From: Candidatus Laterigemmans baculatus
GTDB taxonomy: Bacteria; Planctomycetota; Planctomycetia; Pirellulales; Pirellulaceae
Reading direction: 5' to 3'
Assembly (NCBI RefSeq): GCF_010367455.1
Contig: NZ_WRPR01000005.1
Location: forward strand, 1 to 64,000
Length of the DNA stretch: 64,000 bases
The notes under the pieces were generated by a model. It had not been told where the DNA came from. It worked only from the letters and a program-made list of their open reading frames with translations, and did no database searches. The position numbers and the translations under genes were made by a program. Of this stretch, positions 44,725 through 53,265 are shown in pieces (position 1 is the first letter of the stretch; every line of letters starts with the position of its first letter).

Positions 44725-46049
44725 CGCTCGCCTCTTGCCCCGGCGGCGATGATCGGGACCTCCGCCGGCTCGGATTGCGGGGGCAACCCTCTCGCGCCCC
44801 GCGGCGGCACCTCCCCCCTCAGCTTGGGGCGGTTCTCGGAGCGGCTGCGGCGCAGACTCTTTCCCACCAGGCTCCACCAGTCGGCACAAAATGGGAGCGG
44901 ATCGGTCCAAGAGAAGACGGCGGTGGCCTTCCTGCCGGCGAGCGATCGCAACCATTCGCTCAACCCAAGTTCCCCCTGCCGCCAATAATAAAAAGCCGAG
45001 CGCAGGTCCTGCCGCCAGTAGATCCACTTGGCATTTCCATCCGTCTGCTCTCGGGCCGCCGGCAACGGAAGCCCCACCAGATCGCAGTACATCGTGTACA
45101 ACAATTCCACGCCCCCTGCTTCCGCGATCGCCGATCGACCGGTCGGGCGACCGATGTTCGGCTCAATGATCCACTGCTGACCACTGCGGGGATCTCGCTT
45201 CATCTCCAGGTAGCCGAGCCCGCGGTAGTCGACGGCGCGAAAGAGCCGCGTCGCTACCTCCCGAAGCTCATCGTTTCGACACGCCTCCCCCAGACAGCTC
45301 GTGCCGGTGCGAGGGGGCCATTGCCGGAGCTTGCGAGCCGTAAAGACCGCTTGCGGTTGCCCCTGCCGGTCGAAGTAACAATTGCACGAATAGAGATCGG
45401 CATCACTCCCTTCAATCCATTCTTGGACCATCAAGATCTCGGCCCAAGCGGAACATCGATCGTACAGTTCGAGCAGCTCCGAGCGGCATGCAACCCGAAA
45501 AGCTTTGACTTTCGTCGCCTCTTCCCAGCGCGGCGTTTTCCGCGGAGGTTTGAGGATGCAGGGAAAGCCCATCTCGGAGGCAGCCTGCTCTGCGTCTTTG
45601 CGAGAGGCGAGAAAAAGGGTTCGTGGAATCGGCAGATCATGAGCCATCGCGAACTCGCAAAAGGCCTTTTTGTCGAGCATCATTTCCACGACGCTCGCAG
45701 AGGGAAGGGCGATGCGAAAGTGTTTCTGCAGCCGCTCGCGCGACCGGGAGATCCACAGCACGCTGCTGTCGGTACAGGGAACGAGCACCGCTCGCCCTCT
45801 TCCGGCAGCTTCCAACTCATGACCAATTTGTTCAAGCGCATCGACCAGCCGTTCGCTATGGGTGGAGGCGAAAAGCTTTCGCTCACAGAGCCGCGTGCGA
45901 CACGCAAAATGGCGAGCGACTTCTGCGACTCCGATGACCGGCACCCCGCGATGTGCGAGAACCCGCGTCGTCTGCAAACCCGTGATGCAATCGAGCCCGA
46001 CGACCACCGCGGGGACCGCTTCCGCAGACTCTCGATGCGACGTGTGCAT
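44721..46049 (-). CDS. ATP-grasp domain enzyme
   Basis: 442 residues. An N-terminal Rossmann-like part (AVVVGLDCITGLQTTRVLAHRGVPVIGV) and ATP-grasp features: KAFCEFAMAHDLPIP, FPCILKPP, MVQEWIEGSDADLY, and metal-binding IIEPNIGRPTG (Glu/Asn). ATP-grasp enzymes form amide, ester or thioester bonds by acyl-phosphate chemistry. Members of this kind are common in exopolysaccharide loci and their substrate is mostly unknown. It lies 12 bp after PEP mutase on the same strand and couples to the deacetylase. Confidence 0.82.
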   Translation of the reverse strand: MHTSHRESAEAVPAVVVGLDCITGLQTTRVLAHRGVPVIGVAEVARHFACRTRLCERKLFASTHSERLVDALEQIGHELEAAGRGRAVLVPCTDSSVLWISRSRERLQKHFRIALPSASVVEMMLDKKAFCEFAMAHDLPIPRTLFLASRKDAEQAASEMGFPCILKPPRKTPRWEEATKVKAFRVACRSELLELYDRCSAWAEILMVQEWIEGSDADLYSCNCYFDRQGQPQAVFTARKLRQWPPRTGTSCLGEACRNDELREVATRLFRAVDYRGLGYLEMKRDPRSGQQWIIEPNIGRPTGRSAIAEAGGVELLYTMYCDLVGLPLPAAREQTDGNAKWIYWRQDLRSAFYYWRQGELGLSEWLRSLAGRKATAVFSWTDPLPFCADWWSLVGKSLRRSRSENRPKLRGEVPPRGARGLPPQSEPAEVPIIAAGARGER

Positions 46050-46061
46050 AGCTGCTCCAAT

Positions 46062-46961
46062 CTACATCTGCGTCGGGCTCAGGCTGGCCGACTGAGGGAG
46101 ATAGATCTTCTCGGCCATCGAAAGTTCGCCGGCATTCTGGAGTCGAAACACCTCCTGGACCGCAGCGATCTGCTGTTCCACATTCACCAACGAGCGCTCG
46201 CGATAGATTTGCGCCGCCGAGCGTTGCATTGCCGTAATGCAAGACCGCATCATATGATTCGCCCAAATCACCACACTGATTCCTACTTCTTCAAACACCG
46301 AAGTCGGCGTGGCGTAATACATCGTGGGCACAATCACCACGGGGCAGGTATCCCGCCAGCGATGCATGAATTCCAACACTTCATCGGCGGTCGAAATTTT
46401 GCTATGGATCAAGAGTGCATCAGCCCCCGCGGCATGATAGGCCTCGGCCCGCCGCAGCGTTTCCTCCATTCCCCACCCAGCGATCAATGCCTCGGTGCGG
46501 GCGACGACGACAAAATCTCCATCCTCTTGCGAGTCCTTCGCCGCCTTGATCTTGCCGACGAACTCGTCCACTTCCGCCAGAGGTTGCTGTTCACCATTGA
46601 TAAAGGAGTTGGTTTTCGGAAACAGTTTGTCCTCGATGCACATCCCGGCGACACCGCGTTGCTCCAGCTTGTGCACAAGTCGGCGGACATTATTGAAGTT
46701 GCCGTAGCCGGTGTCGGCGTCGAGTAGGATTGGTATCTTGATCGCGTCGCTCATAAATTCGACCACCTCGAGTACCTGAGTCCAGCTGGCCTCGTTGCTA
46801 TCGCGAACGCCGAGTGCCGCGGACATCGACAGCCCGCTCGCCCAGACGCCAGCGAACCCCGCCTCCTCGGCGATCCGGGCACTGAGGCCGTTATGGGATT
46901 CCATCAGAAACTCGGTGTTCCCCGAGCGGAGCAATCGCTGGAGCTGCGTCGACTTCTTCAT
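46062..46961 (-). CDS. aepX: Phosphoenolpyruvate mutase
   Basis: Rearranges PEP to phosphonopyruvate, making the C-P bond of natural phosphonates. 299 residues, isocitrate lyase/PEP mutase fold. The diagnostic [10 protein letters not shown] loop separates PEP mutase from isocitrate lyase-type relatives. Also seen are [33 protein letters not shown] and [14 protein letters not shown]. All ligands for Mg and PEP appear intact. There is no adjacent phosphonopyruvate decarboxylase. It follows the 2-hydroxyacid dehydrogenase in the minus-strand run. Confidence 0.93.
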   Translation of the reverse strand: MKKSTQLQRLLRSGNTEFLMESHNGLSARIAEEAGFAGVWASGLSMSAALGVRDSNEASWTQVLEVVEFMSDAIKIPILLDADTGYGNFNNVRRLVHKLEQRGVAGMCIEDKLFPKTNSFINGEQQPLAEVDEFVGKIKAAKDSQEDGDFVVVARTEALIAGWGMEETLRRAEAYHAAGADALLIHSKISTADEVLEFMHRWRDTCPVVIVPTMYYATPTSVFEEVGISVVIWANHMMRSCITAMQRSAAQIYRERSLVNVEQQIAAVQEVFRLQNAGELSMAEKIYLPQSASLSPTQM

Positions 46962-47022
46962 GGCACCTGATCCCCTACCTACGAAACAAAACCATCACGC
47001 AATTCTTCCGAAGCATCCTGCG

Positions 47023-47979
47023 TCATTTGGCTGGCGCGGCGACCGCATCATCGAGGCGGGGCTCCTCCGATCGAGCTCGAATGATCTGTACGATCCGGCG
47101 GCCAATCTCTTTTTGGGTGTCGCGAGTCGAAGCTCCGATGTGGGGTGTCAGCAAAACCTGTGGCAGGCTCGCCAAACCCGAGATCGCTCCCTCTCCCTCC
47201 CGCTCGTGCACATCCAACCCGGCACCTCGGAGGTGGCCGCTCTGGAGCACCTCGAGCAGCGCTCGTTCATCCACCACGCCCCCGCGTGCCAGGTTCACCA
47301 AAAAGGCCCCTCGCTTCATCCGTCGCAAGGCAGCGGAATCCAGCAGGTTCCGTGTCGATTCGAGTAGCGGAACATGGATGCTGAGGAAATCCGCCTCTTC
47401 CAGAACCTTGTCAAAATTGGCCAGGCGGATGCCTCGCTGGGCAAGGCGATTTGCAACTGCCGGGGAGGGCTCGTCGACACATCCCTGCACTTCCATCCCC
47501 CAGGCCGCGCCCATCTCTCCGACACAAGCTCCGATGTTTCCACAGCCGATGATACCGAGCACCTTATCGCGGAGCAGAAACCCTTCCAGCTCGCTCTTCG
47601 CCCAACGTCCCTTCCGGAGCAGCGCGTCGGCCTGGGGGATCTGCCGAGCCAAGGAAAGCATCAACGCAAAGGCGAGTTCGGCAACCGCCCGCGCGCCCGG
47701 CTCCGGAATCCGCACAAACTCGATTGCTTGTCGGTGGACATAATCCAGGTCGACGTTGTCACACCCGGAGCCCGCTCGAATGAGCAATCGCAAGCGGTTC
47801 GATCGCCGCATCACATCAGCGGTGATTTGCACACCGCTGCGGAAGATAATCGCATCGCAGCCAGTACCCATTTCCGCCAACCGCTCCGGAGCGCACCCCC
47901 GCGCGTCGACGATCTCGTGATCCCGCTGGAGCTTCTCGAGCGCCTCTCCATCGACACTGCTCGCGATCAACAATCTCAT
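47023..47979 (-). CDS. D-isomer-specific 2-hydroxyacid dehydrogenase (SerA-like)
   Basis: 318 residues, NAD-dependent. Rossmann motif LGIIGCGNIGACVGEMG, catalytic Arg in LIRAGSGCDNVDLD, Glu near LVNLARGGVVDERALLE, and His in LLTPHIGAST. It lacks the ACT domain of full SerA. It can be read as phosphoglycerate dehydrogenase, but its place before PEP mutase makes phosphonopyruvate reduction to phosphonolactate an alternative, by analogy with known natural phosphonate routes. Its start overlaps the stop of the TMK-like gene by four bases (ATGA). Confidence 0.87.
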   Translation of the reverse strand: MRLLIASSVDGEALEKLQRDHEIVDARGCAPERLAEMGTGCDAIIFRSGVQITADVMRRSNRLRLLIRAGSGCDNVDLDYVHRQAIEFVRIPEPGARAVAELAFALMLSLARQIPQADALLRKGRWAKSELEGFLLRDKVLGIIGCGNIGACVGEMGAAWGMEVQGCVDEPSPAVANRLAQRGIRLANFDKVLEEADFLSIHVPLLESTRNLLDSAALRRMKRGAFLVNLARGGVVDERALLEVLQSGHLRGAGLDVHEREGEGAISGLASLPQVLLTPHIGASTRDTQKEIGRRIVQIIRARSEEPRLDDAVAAPAK

Positions 47980-48683
47980 GTTCCGGATCCTCCAGCCAAG
48001 GACGGTCTGCCAACCTGGTAGCCTTCGATGATGCTCCGCGCTTGCTGAACGACCATTTCCAGCGGGAGAGCCGCATCGATCACGAAAAAATGCTTGAACT
48101 GCGATTTCAATTGGCGGTACTCGAGGCAGCGCCGCTCCAGCTCGTCCACGGTTCCCTCACCTTTGCGACCGAGCATCTGCTCGGGTGATGCCTCGAGCAC
48201 GATCAGCAGATCGGGTCGGCGGTAAAGCGTTTTTAGAAGCCAACCATGCATTCGCTGGACAACCCCCCGGTCATCCTCCGGCGGCGCCACATCGTAGGCG
48301 TAGTAGTCGCAGAAAAAATCTCGATCACATAACACCAACCGGCCCCGCATCCGCCAGTACCAACAAACCGATTGGCGGAAAATCTCCTCACCCATCAAGT
48401 TCAAAAGCCGCAAATCTGATTTGCCGTTGCGGATCAAACCTTTGATTCTATTTTTCGTTTGAGGATCTTTGCGTCGCACCCCTCGGCTCATATCTGGCCG
48501 CTTACCCCGCCACCGCTTCATCTCCAGCCACAGACGTGTCGTCGGCAGCAGCACATTGCTACACTCGAGATTGATCCCCATATAGACGTACTGGGCTGGA
48601 GTCTGCAGGGCGACCACCAGCTCGCGGCAGACGGTGGTTTTTCCCGCTCCATCCGGCCCCACCATTGCTACGGTGAATCCCAT
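47976..48683 (-). CDS. Thymidylate-kinase-like P-loop protein
   Basis: 235 residues. Walker A VGPDGAGKTTVCRELV at the N-terminus, a DRDFFCDYYAYDV motif like the DRY/DR of thymidylate kinases, and LIVLEASPEQMLGRKGEGTVDELE resembling the lid. Members in exopolysaccharide loci are often called thymidylate kinase-like, with unclear substrate. It is coupled to the dehydrogenase by an ATGA overlap. Possible phosphorylation of a phosphonate or sugar intermediate is speculation. Confidence 0.78.
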   Translation of the reverse strand: MGFTVAMVGPDGAGKTTVCRELVVALQTPAQYVYMGINLECSNVLLPTTRLWLEMKRWRGKRPDMSRGVRRKDPQTKNRIKGLIRNGKSDLRLLNLMGEEIFRQSVCWYWRMRGRLVLCDRDFFCDYYAYDVAPPEDDRGVVQRMHGWLLKTLYRRPDLLIVLEASPEQMLGRKGEGTVDELERRCLEYRQLKSQFKHFFVIDAALPLEMVVQQARSIIEGYQVGRPSLAGGSGT

Positions 48684-48698
48684 GTTTATCTCCCTCTC

Positions 48699-49841
48699 CT
48701 ACAACGAGCCGGCGGCGGCGAGCGGCTTGCTGGCGACGACTCTCTCCACTCCCACCACTCCTTCATCCATGACTCTGCGCAGCGTTCGAGGGCAAACCGG
48801 GTAGGGATGCAGGACCAGCGAGGCGGGAAGGTGAGATAGCGCTTGGTTCAAACGCACGCCCACGATTTCCGGCAACCGTTCGAGCAGCGGGCTGATGCGG
48901 TCCGGGAACGCGAACCGGTAGCTGCGGTAGCAGGCCAGGACGCCTGAGAACTCCTCGAGCATCGAAAACCGCATCTGCGCAGCCACACGCTCGGCGGCGA
49001 TCGGTCGCACCGTGTAGTCGGGCGCCCCATGGCTCACCACAAAGAACAGATGCTCGGCGGCTCCCCGGGCGCAACGCGCCTCGCCGAACAGTCGCTCCGG
49101 AGATACCTGCACATACCGCTGGCGGTGGATCAAATCGCTGACGCGTCGCAGCAGGCTCGACCGCCGAGCCACCGCTCCCGCGACCGACTCGGCCCAACGC
49201 AGCCCAACGAGCCGCAATCGTTCGCGACTGCGGAGGCGGCCCCAGATCTGAGGCAGCGAGGACAGGTGCCAATCCCAGAGGCGGATCGGCTCCGGAATCC
49301 CCACCATCTCGCTTCCATCGGCGGTGAGATAGATCCACTCATCGCCGATATACAATGCCCCTTGCTCCGCGTATCCCAGCAGCGATTCGGTTTTGCCACC
49401 CTTCGCCCAGCCCGTAATCAAGAGGTCACGACCTCGAGCGCGAACCGCCGAGGCATGGAGGGGAAGGTATCCTTTGGCGAGCGCTCTCAGGTTGATCAGA
49501 TCGAGAAGGTAAGGAACCGCTGGCACCGCGGAACCACAAACAATCTCCAGCGGCTCGCCGACTGCCTCCATCGGAATCCGCACCAGCACTCGCGACTTCT
49601 GTTTGCCGCGGAGGACGTAGAACGCGCTCTCGTCGTAAGCAAACTCGCCATCACCCAGGTACCGCAGTGTCGACCGACTGGGCAGCTGCTCGCCGAACCG
49701 GATATGGATGTCCGCCTCTCCGCCCACCGGCACCCGCAGTCTCCCCAGCTGCCGACCCACCGCCGCCTCATCGCGCGCGGAAGCCCGGTGCAATCGCACC
49801 CGGACAATATCATCCAGCTGAAAATCGATTGAATCGCCCAT
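48699..49841 (-). CDS. HprK-like P-loop kinase
   Basis: 380 residues from ATG 49841. The central ITGWAKGGKTESLLGYAEQG is a Walker A of the HPr kinase type, with LPLHASAVRARG before it and GDEWIYLTADG after it. No HPr or PTS gene is nearby. Similar proteins occur in exosortase and exopolysaccharide loci. A longer frame to 50093 lacks support. It is 15 bp upstream of the TMK-like gene. Confidence 0.72.
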   Translation of the reverse strand: MGDSIDFQLDDIVRVRLHRASARDEAAVGRQLGRLRVPVGGEADIHIRFGEQLPSRSTLRYLGDGEFAYDESAFYVLRGKQKSRVLVRIPMEAVGEPLEIVCGSAVPAVPYLLDLINLRALAKGYLPLHASAVRARGRDLLITGWAKGGKTESLLGYAEQGALYIGDEWIYLTADGSEMVGIPEPIRLWDWHLSSLPQIWGRLRSRERLRLVGLRWAESVAGAVARRSSLLRRVSDLIHRQRYVQVSPERLFGEARCARGAAEHLFFVVSHGAPDYTVRPIAAERVAAQMRFSMLEEFSGVLACYRSYRFAFPDRISPLLERLPEIVGVRLNQALSHLPASLVLHPYPVCPRTLRRVMDEGVVGVERVVASKPLAAAGSL

Positions 49842-50020
49842 GCGTCTTATCCTTGCTTTCTCATCGGCATGACGACGTCGCGGCATCGAGGTGATGAAGC
49901 ACCGCCTTTCCGAAAGCCACACCAGCGGTCTCGGTCCGCTGCTGAGCGACGTCGCGAGTTGCCTCCGGATCGGGCCGGCTCGCTTCGCCCGGACCGTCCT
50001 CAATGCCGACCGAGGCGGCA

Positions 50021-51076
50021 TCACCTCTTGTCGAGTACATAAGCCCAACCTGTATTTTTTCCGTGTCCCCACACGTCGTGGCCTTCGGACCACTGCGTTT
50101 CGTATGCCTCATCTAGAAACGGCAGCATCCATCGATCATCTCCCTTCGCTGCCCATACCCCACCGAGCCTTTCTTGCAATGCATAGGCCGCGCGGTAGAG
50201 GGCTCGATCTCCGATATGCCAGATCGGCATGTCCTGCCGCTCCAGGATGCGAGCGGCCATGATTTGGCCTTGCAACACTTCCCAGGCGTAGCCGGTGTAG
50301 ACCGGCTGGGGACGGAAGCTGTCGCCGCGCCGCATGTCATCGGGCACCAGTCCGTCCACCGATACTTCACCGATCTGAGCGCCCGCGGGATTGATAAATC
50401 TCAGATCCGTCGGATCCGGATGCCAGGACAAATCGTCGCCGAAGCGATAGCCGGGATTCGGACCTACGATTCCCCGAACCCAGTAATCGCGAAGCGCCGC
50501 AAGTCGGACTCGGTCACCCAGATAGACGTCGATGGCACACAGCGTCCCAAAGGCATGCGAACCCCAGTTGTTCGGTCGACGGTGGAACATCGTCCGCAGC
50601 GTTCGCCCATCGCCCCCTTCCCAAACGTCGGCAATCTGCCGTAGCCATGCCTCGAATTCAGTTGTCCGGTACTGCACCAAATCAGCGGCCATGACGTACG
50701 CACCCGTCTCCCGGGCCCACGCGAGCGTTCTCCCCGCTGGACGGCCCCGGGCGATTAGCGCTTCGAGCGACTCGACGACTTTAGCGCGGAACCGCGTGTC
50801 GCCAGTCCGCGCAAAGACGATCGCCGCCGCCAGGACGCGCGTATTCGTGCGATCGTCCTTGTCCGACACATCGGGCCGAGACGTGTCCTGATTCGCTGCT
50901 TCGAAAACCGCCTCCCAGGCCGGCCCCTGTATCGGCTTCGCCCGGAGTTCTTCGGGGCTGGTCCAGATACCGATCGTCTGCGGCGGCGCGGAGGCAGCGA
51001 CGGCCGCACTGGCAAGCAATCCGCACCAGGCGAGCAAGGCGGTGAACCATCGAACATTCCAGCCTAAACACGGCAT
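50021..51076 (-). CDS. Secreted polysaccharide lyase-like protein
   Basis: 351 residues with a signal peptide (~10-28, ALLAWCGLLASAAVAAS). The mature part resembles the alpha/alpha-barrel alginate lyase group: NTRVLAAAIVFARTGDT, and HRRPNNWGSHAFGT with Asn, Trp and His as in the active-site NNWGSH-like motif. Also WHPDPTD, HGKNTGWAYVL. It could trim or release the polymer made by this locus. A sulfotransferase gene overlaps its start by 13 bp. Confidence 0.68.
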   Translation of the reverse strand: MPCLGWNVRWFTALLAWCGLLASAAVAASAPPQTIGIWTSPEELRAKPIQGPAWEAVFEAANQDTSRPDVSDKDDRTNTRVLAAAIVFARTGDTRFRAKVVESLEALIARGRPAGRTLAWARETGAYVMAADLVQYRTTEFEAWLRQIADVWEGGDGRTLRTMFHRRPNNWGSHAFGTLCAIDVYLGDRVRLAALRDYWVRGIVGPNPGYRFGDDLSWHPDPTDLRFINPAGAQIGEVSVDGLVPDDMRRGDSFRPQPVYTGYAWEVLQGQIMAARILERQDMPIWHIGDRALYRAAYALQERLGGVWAAKGDDRWMLPFLDEAYETQWSEGHDVWGHGKNTGWAYVLDKR

Positions 51077-51930
51077 GAGATTGAGTCCTTCTCATAATTC
51101 CACGTGCGGGCGCACTGCGTGCCGAGCAGATGATCCAGCCGGGCAACCTCGGGCGCAAAAAGCTCACGAAGCCGCTGACGGGTTTCGGGCCGCATCTTGG
51201 GCTTCGTCTCCGGGGTGTACTGCCGGTACAGCAGATTGCGGATCCATGCCGAAGTCTTCACACGACCGACAATCTTTTTCACTCCGGCACGCTTGGCGAG
51301 CTTCGAAACCCGCTTGGCCATCTGCGCCATTCGTTTGGAACGCGGCACCCCCGCCGGCATCAGTTTGTTGTTCTGCAGTCCAGCAGCGATTGGACGCGGC
51401 TGGACCTCCAAGAACGCGTAGATCTTCTGAGAAAACTCTACCGGCTGAGTTGCCAAATCATCGAACAGGGCGACGTGGATCTGCTCGCGGGGGAAATGGT
51501 TCAGGTACCGCTGCAGCTGCGTGCCATAGCGTCCAATGTCGATCAACTCGGGAACCCGCTCGAGCTCGTCTTCGAAGCTGCCCGCGAAGCGTCCGTTCTT
51601 GACCCCATCGAGATAATCGGAGAAGGCTCGCTCGACTGGATCGCGGACGCAGGCGATCAGCTTTACCTCCGGCAGGTCTTGTGCGATCCGCCGACATGCC
51701 GGGCTCGATGCCATATAGGTGTGCGAGATTTCACCGACAGCGAGGTGCTGGCGCGAGGGTGCAAACTGGGACTGGTACCAGTCCCAGCCGCGATCGTAGT
51801 GAGCACAAAAGTAGTACGTTCCCTTTCCCGGCGCCGTGTAGATTTCGGGATGGTCCTGGAGCAGCTTGAAGATCCAAGTCGACCCCGCTTTGCTGGTGCC
51901 GATGTAGAGGAAGTTAGGACACATGATCAT
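51064..51930 (-). CDS. Sulfotransferase
   Basis: 288 residues. PAPS-binding loops are recognisable: 5'-phosphosulfate loop IGTSKAGSTWIFKLLQDHP and 3'-phosphate loop CVRDPVERAFSDYL. It transfers sulfate from PAPS to a glycan or other acceptor. It overlaps the lyase-like gene and starts inside the stop of the APH-like kinase gene (ATGA). Sulfated exopolysaccharide is plausible. Confidence 0.87.
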   Translation of the reverse strand: MIMCPNFLYIGTSKAGSTWIFKLLQDHPEIYTAPGKGTYYFCAHYDRGWDWYQSQFAPSRQHLAVGEISHTYMASSPACRRIAQDLPEVKLIACVRDPVERAFSDYLDGVKNGRFAGSFEDELERVPELIDIGRYGTQLQRYLNHFPREQIHVALFDDLATQPVEFSQKIYAFLEVQPRPIAAGLQNNKLMPAGVPRSKRMAQMAKRVSKLAKRAGVKKIVGRVKTSAWIRNLLYRQYTPETKPKMRPETRQRLRELFAPEVARLDHLLGTQCARTWNYEKDSISCRV

Positions 51931-53258
51931 TGCACGGCCTCACGTGCTGGCAGGTAGGCAGCCGACAGAGAGGGAGCTGACGAAGCGGTCCGCGTTTCCG
52001 CCAGCAGATGGGTAATCCGGTCATGCAAAAATCTTTTGGACCATACCGCTCGCCCCCCTTTCGCAAGGCGTTTCCAGCCACGAGCTTCGTGGAAGCGGTA
52101 GGTCATCGCGGCCCAGCGTTCCATCAGCGTCAGGCACTCGAACAGCCGAATCCGATCGAGCGGGATGCGATCGCCTTCGAAGTAACCGGAAAGAAACTGC
52201 CGCTCGAAATGGGCCGCCAATTGGGGTCGGCATAGCAACCCATGGCTCAGCACTTGAGGGGCTGAAGCCTTGAGTGCCGTCAGGAACTGGCTGAGATCTT
52301 CATAGATGGGCGCTCGCCATCGGGCCAGCGTATCGATCACGCGAATCCGGCCGGTAGGGCCGGCGAGCACGTTCCGCGGCGCATAATCCCCGTGCCCTAA
52401 ACCCAGTGGGAACCGTGGCGGCAAGATGGCGGTCGCCCTCGCCGTCAATTCCAATCCCAGCCGGGCAAGCGAACCGTCTCGAGTCGCTCGCGCGAGAAAC
52501 TCGCAGAGCCGGGCCAGCGGATCGAGGAACTCCTCGCGAGATCCGCCTCGTGGCTGTGTGTGCTCGAGAGCGGGAAGCTCGTGATAGCGGCGGAGCCAAG
52601 CACCGGCATTGCGGAGGGCTTGATCGAGCGGTCCTCCCGGAGCGTGGCGCGACGGGCGGAGCGATGCCCAGAATAGCCAGCGGCCTAAGCTCTTCTCACT
52701 GACCTTCTCCAGCACCAACGATTGCTGATCGGGTAACAATTCGAGCACTCGCACCGCTCCGAACCGAGGATCATCGAGCCCAGCAACGTGCTGCTCGATC
52801 GCCGACATCGCTCGAAACTCGAAGCGGCTCTTCCATTCCGGCTGGGCCTTGGGAAACAGACGGGGCCGATCGTCCGCCACCGGTTCCGCAGCCGAGCGCT
52901 TCTGCGTCGAGGGTTTCTGCGCCGAGGGTTGTTTGACCAGAATCCGGTGCTCGGCTTCCCCAACTCCCACGGCAAATTCGAGCAGCGTTGAATTGATCCG
53001 CCGGCTCGTCCGCCGCAGTTCGACGCGAACCGCCGCGCCGGTCGTACCAGGACCCTGCGCGCCAGGACTTTGCGCGCCAGGACTTTGCGCGCCAGGACTT
53101 TGCGCGCCAGGACTTTGCGCGCCAGGACTTTGCGCGCCAGGACTTTGCGCGCCAAGACTTTGGGAAACAGGACTTTGGGGGCCAGGACTTTGGGGGCCCG
53201 CGAAGTACGCTCGCGCATGGTGCCGCAGGTAATCGGTCAAATCGAGGGAAGAGTCCAT
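51927..53258 (-). CDS. APH/LPS-kinase-like phosphotransferase with an N-terminal tandem repeat
   Basis: 443 residues from ATG 53258. The kinase-like motif LGHGDYAPRNVLAG (HGDxxxxN) and VIDTLARWRAPIYED (metal Asp) fit the aminoglycoside phosphotransferase family, which includes lipopolysaccharide heptose kinases. Residues ~20-65 are a tandem array of GAQSP-type pentapeptides coded by a 15-bp repeat (about 53048-53205). The repeat is probably a flexible spacer. Phosphorylation of a cell-surface sugar is inferred. Start chosen at the ATG; the long frame to 53339 overlaps the flippase gene. Confidence 0.76.
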   Translation of the reverse strand: MDSSLDLTDYLRHHARAYFAGPQSPGPQSPVSQSLGAQSPGAQSPGAQSPGAQSPGAQSPGAQSPGAQGPGTTGAAVRVELRRTSRRINSTLLEFAVGVGEAEHRILVKQPSAQKPSTQKRSAAEPVADDRPRLFPKAQPEWKSRFEFRAMSAIEQHVAGLDDPRFGAVRVLELLPDQQSLVLEKVSEKSLGRWLFWASLRPSRHAPGGPLDQALRNAGAWLRRYHELPALEHTQPRGGSREEFLDPLARLCEFLARATRDGSLARLGLELTARATAILPPRFPLGLGHGDYAPRNVLAGPTGRIRVIDTLARWRAPIYEDLSQFLTALKASAPQVLSHGLLCRPQLAAHFERQFLSGYFEGDRIPLDRIRLFECLTLMERWAAMTYRFHEARGWKRLAKGGRAVWSKRFLHDRITHLLAETRTASSAPSLSAAYLPAREAVQ

Positions 53259-53265
53259 GGGAAGC

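Noticed and set aside
47023-47979. Plain serine-pathway SerA
   Set aside because: Not excluded, but it lacks the ACT domain and sits between a TMK-like gene and PEP mutase, so a serine role is not favoured.
53048-53205. Possible CRISPR-like array
   Set aside because: Units are 15 bp directly abutting with no spacers and translate in frame as GAQSP repeats inside a conserved kinase-like gene.
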